A stretch of 64,000 nucleotides of DNA, from assembly GCF_963576675.1 (NCBI RefSeq), contig NC_088915.1:90405501-90469500 (forward strand), read 5' to 3'. Every line of letters starts with the position of its first letter. Within the stretch, counting starts at the first letter, position 1. Shown here one piece after another: positions 11,680 to 23,433 of the stretch. The notes below the pieces were generated by a model. That model saw only the letters and a list, made by a program, of their open reading frames with translations, did not search any database and was not told where the DNA came from. Both the position numbers and the translations under genes were made by a program. This DNA is from Euphorbia lathyris. Its lineage: Eukaryota; Streptophyta; Magnoliopsida; Malpighiales; Euphorbiaceae.

Positions 11680-11988
11680 GGACTGACCATCCCAATTTTT
11701 TATCCGTTTATTTTTTAATTATTGTGCCCGTCCTATACGGGTATAGTTTTTTCATCTCACACCCGTCTCATTTAATTCACAAGTGTCATACCAGTTAAGA
11801 ATTAATACATAAACAAACAATATTATAAATTTAATAAATCATTCATCTCAAAGTTGAAAAAATTGAACCTTAATCAATAAGAATAAAGTATCTTAATTGT
11901 ATCACTTAATGGTTGAAGAACAAAATATCAGGGTTTGAATCCTACATCTTACATCTAAAAAATAGTATTATTATTTAATATATAAAAG
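11680..11988. repeat. Old hAT-like repeat (copy B), left duplicate at Tat element
   Basis: This stretch (GGACTGACCATCCC... to ...TATATAAAAG) recurs at 21875-22190 on the other side of the Tat element, differing by a few bases and one small deletion near 11734. It is related in its middle to the complete copy C at 22828-23385, so it is part of an older member of the same TACCCG/GGGTA-rich family. Presence on both sides is far beyond a normal 5-bp target duplication. Confidence 0.8.
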
Positions 11989-12466
11989 TGATAACAGTGG
12001 GATATTATCATGAGGATCAAAAGAGATATTCGCCTCAAAGTATGCCACGTGGCAAAAGAAAGCAGGCGAATCTCTAAGGATCAGCTCTGGGAGATCCGCT
12101 GGCGTATCTCTAAAGGCGGATCTCTCCCTTCTCCTTGATAACGGCTGGCCGCCGGCTCGGCCATAAAGGATCATTAAATGAATCTTTAATTAACTTACCC
12201 GCCAGGTTAAGAGTAACTTGAAACCGTCATTAAATGAGCATTAATGGAGACTTTCTGGTTACCTAGGAGTTACGAACTTCTCAACTATATAAAGCTTATT
12301 ACCCTAAGCTACAAAGGTACTGAGATTCCTGTTCACTCTCTAAGCTTTGTCAATACAGTTATTCTCTATATTCACTACTAACTTTGGCATCGGAGTTTTC
12401 CCCATCGAACCCAACGACGCCCCCCACAGGGACGAGCTCCGATCAAGAATTTCTCACTAGTTATCA
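11989..12466 (+). repeat. 5' LTR of Tat element
   Basis: 478 bp, starts TGATAAC and ends GTTATCA. It carries a TATA box TATATAAAG at 12286-12294, so transcription should start about 30 bp downstream. It matches the 3' LTR 21434-21878 except for about 10 substitutions and the lost 3' end there. Confidence 0.9.
12286..12294 (+). promoter_or_regulatory. LTR TATA box (Tat element)
   Basis: TATATAAAG in the 5' LTR, about 180 bp before the LTR end, repeated in the 3' LTR near 21732. Suitable position for the promoter of the genomic RNA. Confidence 0.6.
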
Positions 12467-12468
12467 AT

Positions 12469-12486
12469 TGGTGCGGTGAAGGTGGA
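12469..12486 (+). other. Primer-binding site (Tat element)
   Basis: TGGTGCGGTGAAGG starts 2 bases after the LTR end; the TGG would pair with the CCA end of a tRNA. I cannot name the tRNA with confidence. Confidence 0.55.
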
Positions 12487-12530
12487 ATCCTTTATCAAAT
12501 AAAGGGTTTTTTCGTTCACATTGAAACATC

Positions 12531-15242
12531 ATGACCGATGGAGGACAAAATCCCTCCTCTGGGATTGAATCACCGATAATCACACCATCTAGTGCTGGTC
12601 GCACTTACACAACGGCTCCTATAACAAATATTGACAGAAACATGCCCACTGCTTCTTTCATCGATATGTGTGCACTGGATATCGAAGCACGATATGGGCT
12701 TGAGATCGGGAATCGCCTTCGAGCATTCATGACTCTTCCTCCTCGTTGGAGCACGGTATCTACGTCAGCTGTTTCATCTTTTCCTCCAATAAATTTTGGC
12801 CTGGAACCAGGGGCCCATAGCTCTTCATTCCTTCAGGCTCACAACAGCGATTCTGTAATAACCACCACGGCATCGGGTGGCGAACGACCAATTAACCGGG
12901 AGTTATTCCCTGGTGAGGGAAGTTGGAGGAATGATCCGCCCGTATCGGGAGGATTGGAAATTCCAAGGTTTAATCTTGAGGGGCCAACTATACCTAGACG
13001 CCCTAGGACAAATTCGTCTCTTGGCGGATTTAAGGAGCCAGTTCGCAAAAAGCATAGAAAGAATAAAGATAATCGAGCAAGGTCTCCTTCGCGCAGGCGA
13101 ACAAGATCACCACGCCGTGGCAGATCACCTCCCTCTACTGGTCGTAGAAGGAGCAAAAGGCCAGAAAAAACATCTCATGCAAGTGGACCGCCGCCACTTC
13201 CACCTTCAGGAACTGTTGGACACACCTTGCCTGGAGGTCAGCGAGGCGGAAATGATCCAACTCCCCCAAATAGAGGAAGTGGTGGAGGAGATGGTGGAGG
13301 GAGAGGAGGAGGTAGACGTGGTAATGTAGGAAGACATTCGCCATCAGATCCATCGCCTGATTCAAGTTCTTCCTCATCCTCTTCTTCTCCAAGCAGATCG
13401 CCACGAAGAGGTCGTCCCAGGACGGATCCAGAGAATTTTGATGATAGAGTAAGGGCCCTAGTGCTCCAAATGAATGAAGAAAATGCTAGGCATAATCCGT
13501 TCGCCAATAGGGATTCGCCTTTTGCAGCTTGGATCGAGGCAGAAGAAACTGAAAGGGCTTTCAAGATTCCTAATCTCGCAATATACACAGGTAAAGATAA
13601 TCCAAAGGCTCATGTTCGAAAATATCGAATCCTTGCCAGGCTCAATAGAGCCACTGAGCCCGTGCTCTGCAAAATGTTTGTCACTACCTTGGGAGGCCCA
13701 GCTTACTTGTGGTTACAATCTTTACCCCCGGGCTCGATAAACAGCTTCGATCAACTAAGCAGAGAGTTTTGTGCGAAATTTGCGGGTTGCATTCCTGCGG
13801 TAGTAAAATCTGGAAAGCTTTTTGAATTAAAACAGAAGGCGAATGAATCCCTCCGGGACTATGTGGACACTTTCAACCAATTGTGCATACAAATTATTGA
13901 TGTAGATATCTCCGTAGCTGTGGAGTGTTTTGTGAGAAACACTACTTGTAAAAGTTTGCAAGAGGATCTCATCCGAAAAAAGCCCACCAGCATGGCAGAG
14001 TTAATGGAGCGTTGTAAAGACTTTATAGAAGTAGATGACATTCGCCGAGGCTCACCATCATCACCAAAGAAGGACAGAGGCGAACCTCGTCCTCGGGACC
14101 GAGACAAAGACAGACGTCAGGATTCTTCCTCTCGAAACAAGCGAAGGGATTCCAAGAACAAATCAACATTTATTACCTCATTTACACCTCTCAATGCTTC
14201 TAAAAGTGAAGTTCTTATGTGGATTGAGAACAGCCAGCACAAGCGGAGCATTTCATACCCCGAGCCAAAAGGGGGGGAGTACACCAATAAAGGTAAAAAT
14301 CCCAAAAATTATTGCAAGTATCACAGGAAGAATGGCCATGATACAGATGCTTGCTGGGAGTTGGCTCGAGAAATCGAACGACTCATTGAAAGAGGTAAAT
14401 TGGATCGGTTCATCCAAGCAGAAGGAAAAGATGATGATAGATCCAAGGAGGATCCAAAGAAGAAAGGAAAGGGTACCATCAATGTCATAGCAGGCGGACC
14501 TGGTTACCAGCCAGCACTCAAGAAGGCAAAGACGATCGCCCTTGACAGGACATCATTGAATCGCCCTTTCTCAGACGTAGGTCCTGGGGTTCCACCCCAT
14601 GCCGATGCACTAGTTGTCACTATGATGGTGGAAGGTTGGGAAATGAAGAGGGTAATGATTGATACGGGAAGTTCATGTAATGTCATTACCCGAGGAGCAT
14701 TCGCCAAACTCAACATTGATCCTGTCCAGGTAGAGCCGACTGTGATCGATATCTTGGGAGTAACATGCCATACTATTCAGACAAAGGGCCAGGTTACTTT
14801 GGATTGCGAACTTACTGACAATGACCAGGTATGGAGAGGAGATCTGGAGTTCTCAGTCTTAGATGGACAATTGGCTTACAATATTATCCTTGGGCGACCA
14901 TTTATCTCTGAGGTCGCGGCTCTTATCTCCATTCGTCATTTAACACTTTACATTCCCACGGTCAAGGGAGGTGTGATGGTCAAAGGTTGTCAGAAGGTGG
15001 CTCAAGCAACATATTCAGCATCTTTAATGATCCGCCCTCAATCTAATGAAGAAGATGAAGAGGAGCGTGTCACAATGGCCTTGGGTGAGACCGAAATGTA
15101 TCTCATGGCAGAAGAGAAGCAGGTGCGAATAGCCAAAGGGCTACGAGGCAAGGTCAGAGATGCAATCACGAAAGTACTTGTGAGGCCGAAAATGTCTTCG
15201 CATGGAAGGATGAAATCCTACCTGGAATTAGCCCGGACGTGA
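12531..15242 (+). pseudogene. Gag-protease of Tat element
   Basis: Capsid and protease polyprotein start, with ATG at 12531. The first about 320 residues are Arg/Ser/Pro/Gly-rich and basic, likely RNA-binding. A retrotransposon gag domain follows (around residues 350-500, e.g. GGPAYLWLQSLPPGSI and LRDYVDTFNQL). A short zinc-binding motif YCKYHRKNGHDTDAC is near residue 595, then an aspartic protease with active-site IDTGSS near residue 710 and ILGRPF. A missing base near 15177-15181 throws the frame off and it ends at TGA 15240; the pol frame starts in the shifted frame (AENVFAW). In relatives gag and pol are read as one protein. Confidence 0.85.
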
Positions 15243-18200
15243 TCACTCATAAACTCAACATCGACAGAGATGCAGTTCCAGTGGCTCAGAAATGAAGAAA
15301 TCATGGTCCGGAAAGACAGAAGGTGATAGAAGAAGAGATCGCCAAGCTCTAGAAAGCGGACGCCATAGAAGAGGTACTTTACACCCAATGGCTGGCGAAC
15401 GTTGTACTTATGAAAAAAGCTGGCGGATCTTACCGCATGTGCATTGACTTTACTGACCTCAATAAAGCTTGCCCCAAGGATAATTATCCTTTGCCATGCA
15501 TAGACATGCTCATGGATGGAACCGCGGGTCACGCGATGTATTCCTTTACTGATGTGAAGTCGAGCTATCATCAAATCCCTATGGAGCCCTCAGATAGGAT
15601 CAAGACCTCGTTCGTGACGCATCAAGCTACTTATTGCTTTAAAGTTATGCCCTTCGGGCTCAAGAATGCAGGTGCAACCTATCAGAGGATGATGAACAAG
15701 ATATTCGCAGACAATAAAAGCGGTAATTATTCTGTCTATGTAGATGATATGATCATTAAAAGTACAACTGTAGAAAGGCATGCAGAGGATATAAAAGAAG
15801 TACTGGACGTACTTCGGCGCCACAACATCAAGTTGAATCCAGAGAAATGTACTTTCGGGGCAACATATGGGAAATTTTTAGGATTCATGATCAGCGAAAA
15901 GGGAGTTAGCCCAAATCCTGACAAGATCAAAGCAGTCCTAGAAATGCAAGCACCCCAGAATATCAGAGAAGTGCAACGTCTTAATGGATGTATCATAGCC
16001 TTGGGCAGGTTTATTTCTTGCTCAGCTCGTAAATGCCAGCCTTTTTTCAAAGTCATCAAGAAGCAAAAACCATTCGAATGGAATGAAGATTGTCAGAATG
16101 CTTTCGAGGGAATCAAAAAGTTCCTCACAGAGCCACCCATGATGAGTCGGCCATTGAAAGGGGAAGATCTATACATGTATGTATCGGTCACAGAAAAAGC
16201 TGTATGCACGATCATGATACGAGAAGAAGATGGCCAGCAATCCCCGATTTATTATGTGAGCAAAGTCTTGAAAGACGCCGAGACCCGGTACTCAAAACTG
16301 GATAAGATGGCACTGGCTGTTGTAACCACGGAAATTCACCTTAGGCCATATTTTCAGGCGCATACTGTCATAGTTCGGACCAATATACCGATGCGAAAAG
16401 TATTGCAGAAGCCGGACACTTCAGGAAGATTGATGGAGTGGGCGATTCGCTTGGGTGAATTTGATGTAAGATATGAGAGCAGGTCATCTTTGAAAAGTCA
16501 GGTCCTGGCGGACTTCGTGAATGAATTCACTGACGAAGGGAAATCCTATTCTAAACCTCCATTAGAAGAATGGTCAATGTTTACTGATGGAGCTTCCTCG
16601 GCGGACGGTGCAGGGGTGGGGGTAGTGATCAAAGGCCCCCACTACATAAGGTTACGGTACACAGCAAAGTTAAATTTCCTTGCCACTAATAATGCAGCTG
16701 AGTATGAAGCTCTGATACTGGGATTGCGTCTACTTCAAGAAATCACCCCAGAGCGGATCGTGATCTATAGTGATTCAAAGCTAATGGTCAACCAAGTAAT
16801 CAAGAATTACGAGGTGAAAGACGAGGTTCTGGCCAAATATGTAGCAGAAGTCAAAAAATTGCTAGATCACCTTGAAGCTAAAGAAACTAAATGGGAGTTA
16901 ATTCACATACCAAGGGAATCCAATACAGAAGCCGATCATCTGGCTAAAATGGCCTCCTGCGAGGAAAAATGGGCGGATCCGGATTGTCTCTTTGAAGTAA
17001 AGATGACTCCAGCTTTTGTCTCTGAGGAAATGTCCCTACTCACAACAGTGGGCGATGATTGGAGGACGGTCATCCGCCAATATCTGCTAGATGGAACATT
17101 ACCTGAAGACAAAGAAGAGGCGCGAAGGATAGTCAGGAGAGCAGCTTACTTCTCCTTGATCAACGATGGTCTTTACAGAAAATCCTTTAGTCATCCTTGG
17201 CTAAAATGTATTCTACCAGAAGAAGGGCAGCAGATCCTCAGGGAGTTACACGAGGGATCTTGTGGGTCACATGAAGCTTCTGCCACCATCTTGAAAAAAT
17301 CAAGGTTAGCAGGTTTTTACTGGCCTACAGCTGAACTGGATGCCCAAAGTTTGGTAGAATCTTGTCACAATTGTCAGATTCATGCAAATGAGTCACACAC
17401 CGCAAAACATATTCAAAGACCAATCCTCGAGGGACGACCATTCGCCCTCTGGGGAATAGACCTCGTCGGTCCGTTTCCCCCGACTCACCGACAAAAGAGA
17501 TATGTAGTAGTGGCAATAGATCACTTCACCAAATGGGTAGAGGCCGAGGCTATTTCCTCCATTACGGCGGAACAGATGGTAGAATTTGTTAAAGACAACA
17601 TCGTGGGGAGATATGGCGTTCCACATACCATCATCACTAATAACGGAACACAGTTCAACTGTGGCAAATTTAAAGCCTTCTGTGAAGGGTTGGGTATCCT
17701 GAACAGGTTCGCCTCCGTCTATTATCCTCAATCCAATGGAATGACCGAAGTTACCAATCGGACGATCGTGAAGGGGATAAAGAAGAGGTTGGGAGAGCAT
17801 GACAAGCGGTGGGCGGATCAGCTTACAAGCGTTTTGTGGGCTTATCGCACCACCCCAAGAACAGCTACTGGAGAAACGCCATTCGCCCTTTCCCATGGAG
17901 TTGAGGCCGTAATCCCCGTGGAAATACAAGTCCCCAGTGATCGAGTGGCCTTTTATTGTGAAAGGAACAATGACAAACGGCTAAGGGAGAGCCTAGATCA
18001 AGTTGAGGATCGCAGGGATCAATCCTATGTACGCATGGCAGCCTATAAACAGCGGATTGCAGCTTACCATGATAGAAAGGAAAAACTTGTGGATCTAAAG
18101 GTAGGAGATCTTGTACTTCGCAAAGCTGATAAAATCCAATCTAGGGAAGGTAAAGGCAAGCTGGGACTCAACTGGACAGGTCCATACCAAATAGTGGACA

Positions 18201-18301
18201 AGATCGGACCGGCCACATTCAAAATACAAGATATGGAGCGCAATACATTACCACGCACGTGGAATCTCCAAAACCTCCGCAAATACTTTGTCAAGAAATG
18301 A
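15182..18301 (+). pseudogene. Pol of Tat element: RT, RNase H, aRNase H, integrase
   Basis: Continues gag-pro in another frame. Two in-frame stops come before the long open stretch: TGA 15293-15295 and TAG 15350-15352, both at positions where the family has CGA or CAG codons. After 15410 the frame is open to 18301. RT has KKAGGSYRMCIDF and intact YVDD; RNase H follows, then the extra Tat-type RNase H (FTDGASS, NNAAEYEA, YSDSK). The integrase has an HHCC finger (CGSH..., CHNC) and core DLVGPF and TEVTNRT. The second catalytic Asp (usual TDNGTQF) is Asn (TNNGTQF, codon 17639-17641), so the integrase should be inactive. Confidence 0.9.
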
Positions 18302-18911
18302 AGTATGTCAATGGTCTTGAGCACTCTTTTTCCTTTAACAAGCTTTTTTCCCATGTGGTTTTTCTTGTTAAAGGTTTTAACGAGGCTCATTTATAAGGAC
18401 CTGTTCACTGTAATAAGGTGTCTCTCCCATTAATAAATGTTATCAGTTTTATTATCTATGTTCTTTTTATAGTTTACTGCTGCAATATCAATATTTCAGT
18501 ATTAAAAAGAAGGGGGGCATCCAACACTCCCCACAAACAATTCGCCACTCGGCGGATCTTGATCACCGATAGAGTTAAAACGATCCTTGGACGCAAGGTC
18601 TTACACTCCCTTATCCTTCCCTGAGAAGGATTCGCAAAGTCCTACGGGCGGATCATTTCACCTCAAAGATAGGTGGCGAATTGAACCCCTGGGCAACTTT
18701 ACTTCCTCTAAGAAGGAATAGAACAGCTTTAAAACCTTCACAAAGGTTCATATCATGGAGTATGGTTGGCCACCTACTCCTAACATAAATCCTAAACATG
18801 CTTCAAACATACATACTTCTTTACGCAAGTGTAAGGAAAATAAGTATAACGCAATATGGGAAGTTAAACCAAAATTGTACTTATAAGGTTTTTACAAAGT
18901 TCTAACAAAAC
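18302..18911. other. Tat element spacer between pol and antisense gene
   Basis: About 600 bp of non-coding internal sequence following the pol stop and reaching the stop of the antisense gene. It would be the shared 3' end zone of two convergent transcripts. No clear terminator or poly(A) signal was identified. Confidence 0.6.
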
Positions 18912-19535
18912 CTAAATAATAATAGGGGCATCCCCTTCTGCGCTTCCTTCGTCCCCGATGCTCGCTTGATGATCCTTCTTCTCCATAGTCACAGATCCGC
19001 CATCAGGAGATACCTCATTCTCCCCTTTTGGTTCTGAATCAGCCTTAGACGGCATCTCTTGGGGATCATCCACCACAACTATGGTAGAAGGTTTGGTTTC
19101 CTGCAGGTTTCCCTTCATCCATCTTCGTACATAGTTGCGGAGGTACTCATTGGCATCGGGCATCTTCTTGAACCTCGCCACATCTTCTGGATCGGGGACG
19201 GCGAACTCAGGATCTGTGAAATCAATTCCAGGATGGGCTAAGGAGAAGTACGCCATAAGCATCTCTCCATAAAAGAATGCTTGTTCGCCCGCCGTGTATT
19301 CAGCCTCCCCGAGAGCATCTTCGTGGCTTTTAGCATCAGAAGCTATCTTTGCCTTTAAACTTTGTATCTCCTCATCACGGAGAACTAAAGCGGCTGTGGC
19401 GGAAGCTAGGTTTGCGTTGGCGGTAGCAATTGTGGAATTCGCATTCGCTATCTCTTTCTCTAACTTTTCAATAGTTGCCCTATCCGCCACATTCTGAAGG
19501 ATCCCATTCTCCAAAGTACGCAAGCGGGCATATAG

Positions 19536-19616
19536 CTGTAAAAGACAAAAGGATTTAGTCCAAGGGTGAAACGGAAATAAAGAAATCATCACTACCCATA
19601 TTCTTTTAATACTCAC
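19536..19616 (-). other. Intron of antisense gene
   Basis: 81 bp on the minus strand with donor GTGAGT right after a complete Ser codon and acceptor TTTTACAG before LYARLRTLENG. It is in frame without a stop, so retention would add 27 residues. Confidence 0.65.
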
Positions 19617-19799
19617 CGAGAGAAGCTCCGACTTTCCCTTATGGACATGGATTGATCCAGGGATTTGATCGTAATCCCTTTGTACCTCTCCAACCTGTCC
19701 TAAAGCCTCGTCCAGGTCATTCATGAGAGATTCATTCTCAAAAGATCCCTGGGCCCCAAACTTGGCGGACCAATATCCCCCAATATCGGGCTTCGCCAT

Positions 19800-19872
19800 C
19801 TGCGCAAGCAGAAAAAGTTATACGCCGCTTTAAAATCAAATGAGCAGGAAACAAAATCAAGAGACGAATTAC
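19800..19872 (-). other. Intron of antisense gene
   Basis: 73 bp, donor CAG|GTAATT and acceptor CTTGCGCAG|ATG. Splicing joins ...EKMVQ in frame to MAKPDIGGYW. Confidence 0.65.
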
Positions 19873-21422
19873 CTGAACCATTTTCTCAGTAGGTTTGGCG
19901 GACCTAATCGCGTCCGCCATTATCTTGGTACTACCAACAGTATTGGGCCGCCTCTTCTTCAACGGCGGATCCACAACTGTCTCTATAGGGCGCTTGCCCG
20001 TGTCAGGTTGAGGGTTAGCCGCTTGACTTTTCTTGCGTGCTTCATCTTCTAGAAATTTCATGCGCGTCTCTGCAAGAGTGTGATTTGCCTTAGATACACC
20101 CCTGCCAAGGAAGACATCAAAATAATTAAGACTCTCGAAGTAACAGAAAGGTACCTTGATCAAACTGAGTAATTTTCGAATAAACAAATTGATCCCCTTC
20201 GCGGCGGATCAATGGAATGTCACTCATCATGAAGGCTAAGGCATCTGCATAGGTCCATGCATCTGCCTTGATCTGCTTCATGAGATCCGCCACCATCTCA
20301 TCAATGTCTAGCAAGATTCGCATGTCGCCTGCCATATGTAGAGGTCGAGAGTTCCAAACTGAGGGGAAACCTAACGGTTCGCCATCCTTTATCTTTACAT
20401 AAAAGAAACTCTCATCCCAGCAATGCACGTTGGACATTTTATCGTAAAAGGGTGAGTAGACACCAAATTTGACGAAAGTAAGATAGGATTCTGATTTCCT
20501 CTTAGAAGGTTTATGAAAGACTCGGAAAATACGGCCTGTATAGACAACGCCTAAATTTGAGGCAAGATAGCAATCCAAGGCCATGTCAAGCCAACCATTA
20601 GGATGTAGCTGGCTGACGGCAATGTCGAAATATGAGAGGATGTCCGCCAACATTTAGGAAGAGGAAGGCGAAACCCTCTCTCCACATGACTACTAAATAT
20701 GGTGAGAAAGCCAGTAGGCGGATTAGAGGGTCGTTGATGGGGAGCGGCGAGTTGGGTTTCATAATTTTTTATCCATGGAAAGCGATTCGCCAGATTCGCC
20801 AAATCCGCGGCACTCATGCAAGACGGAGTGGATTCCGCTCGAGGCTTCTTTTTTCTAACAGGGAAAGAAGAAGTGGCCATTGAACCCAGAAATCGATTGC
20901 GAGTCCTGGCCGGAGTGGTACTTGAGGAAGAAAAGAAAAAAGAGGGATTTCTGGTAGAACGAGTTGGGTAGTAGTTACACGCCGAGTTATTGAACTCAGC
21001 TAAATCGGAATCGATCGCGTCTACGGAAGATTGAGAGTTTTCCGATGAAGAAGTTGTCCAACTAAAATCCACTTCAACCCTAAAGGGAGATGTCGAATTA
21101 AAAAGTTCTGAAGTCGACCCAGAAGACGAAGATGAACTTCTAAACATTCAAAGATAAAAGAAAATGCACTTACATTGAGATGCGGAAACTTGGGTATGGT
21201 CTCTGAAAAGATTTCTGGAAAAAAGCTTCGAAGACAAGGAGATGAAGAAATAAAGAAAGAAAGAGAAATGCGAAGAAGAAGAAGGGTTTTTGAAACAGCC
21301 TCGAACAGTGTGTCCTTACACGTGTCGGTCATCGAGCGGCATTGAACAGAGTGCACATTAATGAGGAGGCATATGCCGGCGCGCAGAAGTCCGAAAGCCC
21401 TAAAGGACTTTAAAGACATTTT

Positions 21423-21433
21423 AGGGGGGCTTC
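21423..21433 (+). other. Polypurine tract (Tat element)
   Basis: AGGGGGGCTTC immediately before the 3' LTR start at 21434; a G-run at this place primes plus-strand DNA synthesis. Confidence 0.6.
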
Positions 21434-21878
21434 TGATAACAGCGGGATATTATCATGAGGACCAAAAGAGATATTCACCTCAAAGTATGCCACGTGGCAA
21501 AAGAAAGCATGCGAATCTCTAAGGATCAGCTCTGGGAGATCCGCTGGCGTATCTCTAAAGGCGGATCTCTCCCTTCTCCTTGATAACGACTGGCTGCTGG
21601 CTCGGCCATAAAGGATCATTAAATGAATCTTTAATTAACTTACCCGCCAGGTTAAGAGTAACTTGTAACCGTCATTAAATGAGCATTAATGGAGACTTTC
21701 TGGTTACCTAGGAGTTACGAACTTCTCAACTATATAAAGCTTATTACCCTAAGCTACCAAGGTACTGAGATTCCTGTTCACTCTCTAAGCTTTGTCAATA
21801 CAGTTATTCTCTATATTCACTACTAACTTTGGCATCGGAGTTTTCCCCGTCGAACCCAACGACGCCCCCCACAGGGAC
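21434..21878 (+). repeat. 3' LTR of Tat element, truncated by 33 bp
   Basis: Matches 11989-12433 at about 435 of 445 positions, then breaks off at CACAGGGAC. The usual end (...GTTATCA) is missing and the next bases belong to the duplicated hAT-like segment. The shared bases at the join are GGAC. Confidence 0.9.
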
Positions 21879-22235
21879 CGACCATCCCAATTTTTTATCC
21901 GTTTATTTTTTAATTATTGTACCCGTCCTATTACTCTAACGGGTATAGTTTTTTCATCTCATACCCGTCTCATTTAATTCACAAGTGTCATACCAGTTAA
22001 GAATTAATACATAAACAAACAATATTATAAATTTAATAAATCATTCATCTCAAAGTTGAACAAATTGAACCTTAATCAATAAGAATAAAGTATCTTAATT
22101 GTATCACTTAATGGTTGAAGAACAAAATATCAGGGTTTGAATCCTACATCTTACATCTAAAAAATAGTATTATTATTTAATATATAAAAGATTTACGACG
22201 GGTAACGGGTACTGGGTATCCTAGAGGGTATTCTT
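21875..22235. repeat. Old hAT-like repeat (copy B), right duplicate
   Basis: 21875-22190 repeats 11680-11988; from 22191 the sequence goes on (ATTTACGACGGGTAACGGG...) as expected for the uninterrupted family. Copy B continues after the solo LTR at 22725-22827 and after copy C at 23386-23433, where it ends GTTGCCATCCCTA. Confidence 0.75.
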
Positions 22236-22724
22236 TGTTGGAAAAATTTGAATAAAATTATATATTAATTTTAATACCAACAAACACCTCCTTTCATGAA
22301 CAGTCATGTCCTTCGTGAACAGTCGTGTCTGTCCGTGTACAGTTGTCTTCGTTCGTGAAAAGATATATCCTTTTGAGTTCTATTTATATAGAATGGATTG
22401 TCAAATTCACAGTGAGTTGAAAGTGTTTTGAAAAAAACTGTTGAAAAAAACTCTATGTCTGTTCATAGCGTCTTATTTTCCTATTCCGGAGATAACTAGG
22501 CTACACACGGTTTAAGTTCGCTTGCGTAATCTATTGTATCCTGGGAGACGATCGTTAATAGCGACGCCATCGTCTTAAGGAAACTGCTAATACAGGTCTC
22601 AGATTTGTCTATCTCTTTCTTTTTAATTTATAGTTTCACTGTTTACATGTTTTTCTGTGTTCGATTTGTTTTTTGGTTAATCACATCTAACATTTTTAAG
22701 ACAGACGTAATTGTTTGTCTAACA
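22236..22724 (+). mobile_element. Solo LTR candidate inside copy B
   Basis: 489 bp starting TGTTGG and ending CTAACA, inserted in the hAT-like repeat, which resumes on the other side. Flanks are TTCTT (22231-22235) and TTCTC (22725-22729); read one base off they give ATTCT on both sides. It has a TATA-like TTTATATAG near 22383. No internal region, so probably a recombined single LTR. Family not recognised. Confidence 0.6.
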
Positions 22725-22827
22725 TTCTCATACCCGTCACAGATAATGATTTTGATCACATACCCGTTCCATAAATCTATTGTACAGGGTACAGATAGTC
22801 CCACTAGGATCAGGTAGTGCAAGATAC

Positions 22828-23385
22828 TAGGGATGACAACGGATAGGGCACCCGCGGGTAATGTCAATGTCAATGCCAATCCCAAACTCTTGCCTTTTTA
22901 TTTTTTAATTATCCGTACCCGTCTGATTACCCTAACAGGTATATTTTGTGTATATCATACCTGTCCCATTTAATTCGCAGGTACCCGCGGATACCCTTAC
23001 CCGTTAAGAATAAACAAATAAAACAAAAAATATTACAAATTTAACAAAGTATAAATTTAATAAATCATCTATCTAAAAATTGAACAAATTGAACCTTAAT
23101 TAATAAGAATAAATTAGTTTAGAGGTATCACTCAATGATTGAAAAACAAAAGGTTGAGGTTCTCATATCTTAGATCTAAAAAACAATGATATTTATTAAT
23201 ATAAAAAAAAAATTATGATGGGTAACAGGTACCTTGAGGGAATTCACATATCCGTTCCATTACCCTAACGGGTAATGGTTTTGATTCCATACCCGTTTCA
23301 TATCCTTTTATACAAAGTACATGTAGTCTCATTAGGATCGGATAGTGCCGGGTACTCACAGATACAGTACGGGTTGTCATCCCTA
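22828..23385. mobile_element. hAT-like MITE, copy C, TIR TAGGGATGACAAC
   Basis: Starts TAGGGATGACAACGG and ends GGGTTGTCATCCCTA, inverted ends. Many TACCCG/CGGGTA motifs lie near the ends. It sits inside the right end of copy B, whose own terminus GTTGCCATCCCTA lies 48 bp further on. The target duplication is unclear. No coding capacity. Confidence 0.7.
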
Positions 23386-23433
23386 CTGAATATCCATAGT
23401 ACAATACTCGTTGCCATCCCTAATCCAAACTAC

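Larger units (their letters stand above)
18912..21147 (-). pseudogene. Antisense spliced gene of Tat element (gypsy-type transposon domain, coiled coil)
   Basis: Gene on the strand opposite to gag-pol. It starts at ATG 21147 with a Ser-rich N-terminus. Exon 1 runs to about 20155 and includes a part resembling the plant 'putative gypsy type transposon' domain (GWLDMALDCYL, CWDESFFYVK). One base is lost near 20648 in an A-run. Likely introns, read leftward: 20154-20102 (donor uncertain, phase off by one), 19872-19800 (GT-AG, in phase) and 19616-19536 (GTGAGT to TTTTACAG, in phase). Exon 4 encodes a long Ala/Asn/Glu coiled coil (EKLEKEIANANSTIATANAN) and an acidic tail ending at 18912. Role unknown; antisense 3' ORFs are known in Tat elements such as maize Grande. 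Confidence 0.75.
11989..21878 (+). mobile_element. Ty3/gypsy Tat-lineage LTR retrotransposon with antisense gene
   Basis: About 9.9 kb. Order on the plus strand: 5' LTR, primer site, gag-protease, RT-RNase H-second RNase H-integrase, then an antisense spliced gene, purine tract and 3' LTR. The extra archaeal-type RNase H after the normal one (FTDGASS, NNAAEYEAL, YSDSKLMVNQV) and the YCKYHRKNGHDTDAC gag knuckle mark the Tat lineage. By eye the LTRs differ at about 10 of 445 positions. The 3' LTR lacks its last 33 bp. A frameshift, two stops in pol and a changed integrase residue make it inactive. Confidence 0.9.

Noticed and set aside
12877..13329. 150-codon overlapping ORF in gag
   Set aside because: Shadow of the Arg/Ser/Gly-rich gag frame.
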